A DNA stretch of 64,000 nt. Origin: an uncultured Alphaproteobacteria bacterium. GTDB lineage: Bacteria > Pseudomonadota > Alphaproteobacteria > Caulobacterales > Caulobacteraceae. The stretch is taken from the NCBI GenBank assembly GCA_937920085.1, contig CALETE010000076.1:30970-94969 (forward strand). The letters are read 5' to 3'. Made by a program: the position numbers and the translations under genes. The notes under the pieces are model-generated. The model did no database searches and was not told the DNA's origin. It saw only the letters and a program-made list of their open reading frames with translations. Shown here in pieces: positions 62,755 through 64,000 of this stretch (the first letter of the stretch is position 1; every line of letters begins with the position of its first letter).

Positions 62755-63062
62755 AGACCGTTGAGCACGACACCGACTTTGGCCGGGACATGCTGGAGAG
62801 CCTGCAGGAGGTCCGAGACCATCTGGATGGCAAGATCGCCCTTCCAGGTCGGGAGATCGCGCCGATGACGGCTGCGCGCGTCAAGGCGATCCGCAAGAGT
62901 GTCGCCAAGAGCACCAAGGCTTTCGAACGCCGTTTCAGGGTTCCCGCCCGCACCTTGGAGGGATGGGAGCAAGGCCGCCGCATCGACATCGCCGCCGCCG
63001 TGCTTATGACCGTGATCGCCAAGGACCCCGAAGCGGTAGAGCGCGCTCTGGCTGAGGACTAG
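62751..63062 (+). CDS. Helix-turn-helix antitoxin (HigA/NadS-like)
   Basis: 103 residues. An N-terminal toxin-binding helical stretch (HDTDFGRDMLESLQEVRDHL) precedes an XRE-type helix-turn-helix: IRKSVAKSTKAFERRFRVPARTLEGWEQGRRI about 49-80. It should neutralise the adjacent toxin and bind the two upstream palindromes as a dimer. ATG 62751 overlaps the toxin stop. Confidence 0.9.
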   Translation: MKTVEHDTDFGRDMLESLQEVRDHLDGKIALPGREIAPMTAARVKAIRKSVAKSTKAFERRFRVPARTLEGWEQGRRIDIAAAVLMTVIAKDPEAVERALAED

Positions 63063-63211
63063 GCATCTTTCGCGGCTTCACACATCACATAGGCAAGGCG
63101 TCTTCTCGTTGACCTCGACGAGTTGAAATTGATCTTTGGAAGGGCCGAAGTCGTAAATCGTCGATGCCGAAAGCCTTCAGAAAGCTTGCAAAGAATTCAA
63201 ACGTCTTTGGA

Positions 63212-63751
63212 TCAGCTAACGGCAACGACCACCTCGCCTTCATCGGCGGGCGACTGGAAGTTTTCGACGAAGGCAGCGAGGGCATCTTCGCCGATGGGAA
63301 AGGCCGCATTCGCATCGAACCTTCGGCCCCTTTCCTCCAGACGATCACGAAGCAAGGCTTCAGGCGCGCTTAGGTACACTAGCCGCCACGTACCCCCTGC
63401 GCTGACTATGAGGTCCTTATAGCTATCGCGATGGGCCCGACTCCAGAAACTAGAGTCTACGACTACGGGCTGCTTCTGGAGGAGTAGCTGACGCAGATCG
63501 TCTTTAATCGCTTCCCGCGCTTCAGCCACATGGCCGGGATAGGCTTCCGGAGTGTAGTCTATCCCGTACCGACCGAATTTGTCCCAAATCACTTCGTCGA
63601 TTGAAAGCCGAGTGAAGCCTTTTGACGCCAGTTTCATGGAAAAGGTGGTCTTCCCGCTTCCGGCAACGCCGCACATCAAAATGACTAACCCCGGTTCGGG
63701 GCTAAACAGCGACAGGGCCGCGTCCTCTGTGAGTGAGACAGTCACGGTCAA
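63212..63751 (-). CDS. P-loop kinase-like ATPase (AAA_33 type)
   Basis: 179 residues. Walker A CGVAGSGKTTFSMKLA near residue 28, followed by a LSIDEV segment, Walker B-like VVVDSSFWSRAHRDSY and a LEERGRR lid arginine pattern. This is the small polynucleotide/nucleoside-kinase or zeta-toxin-like fold; the closest annotations are usually 'ATP-binding protein'. Substrate unknown. It lies convergent to the toxin-antitoxin genes. An alternative frame over its end was considered and rejected. Confidence 0.8.
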   Translation of the reverse strand: MTVTVSLTEDAALSLFSPEPGLVILMCGVAGSGKTTFSMKLASKGFTRLSIDEVIWDKFGRYGIDYTPEAYPGHVAEAREAIKDDLRQLLLQKQPVVVDSSFWSRAHRDSYKDLIVSAGGTWRLVYLSAPEALLRDRLEERGRRFDANAAFPIGEDALAAFVENFQSPADEGEVVVAVS

Positions 63752-63914
63752 ATTCCTCGACTAGCACGCACGAAGCTCAGCAAGGACCACTCACCAAAGA
63801 CCCGCGCAAGGCAGAGATTAGCTAAGCCTCAAGCTTTGACTTAATAGACGGAAATTAGGTGACGGCCCAGCAGTCTGTAGGTCTGAGTAAGGAGCCAACC
63901 AGGAGGCTGGGGTC

Positions 63915-64000
63915 CTACCCCTTGGCCCGATCCACCGTCTCAATTGACGGGTTCGCCCTGAGCGCTGCCGCGATGTGCGTCATGTGCTTAGCGTCCTTCA
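63915..64000 (-). CDS. C-terminus of a RelA/SpoT-family (p)ppGpp synthetase/hydrolase, partial
   Basis: The last 28 codons of a minus-strand gene that continues off the right edge: KDAKHMTHIAAALRANPSIE and then TVDRAKG, with a TAG stop at 63915-63917. The pattern (V-x-D-x-K-H-x-T-x-I-x-x-x-L-R-x-x-x-x-V-x-x-V-x-R) is that of the terminal ACT domain of RelA/SpoT homologues. Alphaproteobacteria usually have this gene just upstream of pyrE, which agrees. Only the tail is seen, so the identification is provisional. Confidence 0.6.
   Translation of the reverse strand, partial: KDAKHMTHIAAALRANPSIETVDRAKG

Noticed and set aside
63085..63348. Possible frameshift extending the P-loop kinase C-terminus (frame with ADPKTFEFFASFLKAFG)
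   Set aside because: The kinase ends naturally after FQSPADEGEVVV, normal for small AAA_33-type proteins; the other frame starts with non-native sequence.

Overview
The window reads as chromosomal core sequence of an alphaproteobacterium, most likely of the Caulobacter lineage (order Caulobacterales). The grounds are a pyruvate dehydrogenase E1-beta subunit with its own N-terminal lipoyl domain, the gene orders eno-ftsB-pdhA-pdhB and lepB-rnc-era-recO-parC, a TonB-dependent receptor beside dnaB, a bacterial-type AspRS, and dense 4-base stop/start overlaps. I saw no rRNA, tRNA, CRISPR array, IS element or prophage, so genus is not decided here.

Layout. 1-8118 (mostly minus strand): E2 fragment, a GFA-type zinc protein lodged inside the pdh operon, pdhB, pdhA, ftsB-like gene, eno, then a plus-strand crotonase, rpmF, pyrG and secG. 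8431-9558: an unrecognised 375-residue protein. 9601-15650 (minus): one tight operon fabD-fabG-acpP-fabF-mltG-yicC-gmk joining fatty acid synthesis, peptidoglycan cleavage and GMP kinase. 15787-23950: single metabolic genes (alcohol dehydrogenase, cold-shock protein, CMD-family protein, thioesterase, SRPBCC protein, secreted amidohydrolase, purC, secreted peroxiredoxin, DUF2059 protein), often separated by hairpin terminators. 24190-29755: rpsF-rpsR-rplI, a TonB-dependent receptor and dnaB. 29789-36208 (plus): alr, radA, cvpA, purF, a BASS-type transporter and an SDR. 36153-41452 (minus): der, bamB-like lipoprotein, YfgM/TPR-like protein, then an ECF sigma factor cassette. 41800-48247: SGNH hydrolase, ArsC/Spx-like protein, two secreted pentapeptide-repeat proteins, aspS and a serine hydrolase. 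48326-56478 (minus): the conserved block pyrE-pdxJ-acpS-lepB-lepB-rnc-era-recO-parC. 56542-63751: an accessory block (EamA transporter, TauD-type dioxygenase, PD40-amidohydrolase fusion, GST, HigB/HigA-type toxin-antitoxin, P-loop kinase). 63915-64000: what looks like the last 28 codons of a RelA/SpoT-type protein, so the accessory block appears to sit inside the usual spoT-pyrE neighbourhood.

The window is mainly housekeeping. The parts least explained by known biology are the 375-residue gene with a TTG start inside a hairpin (8411-9558), the sigma factor/two-TM/DUF6249 cassette (40083-41452), the twin secreted pentapeptide-repeat proteins with a shared C-terminal motif (43642-45043), the tandem signal peptidases of which one has an altered catalytic motif (52997-54640), and the dioxygenase-amidohydrolase-GST operon plus toxin-antitoxin pair with twin palindromic operators (57587-63062).
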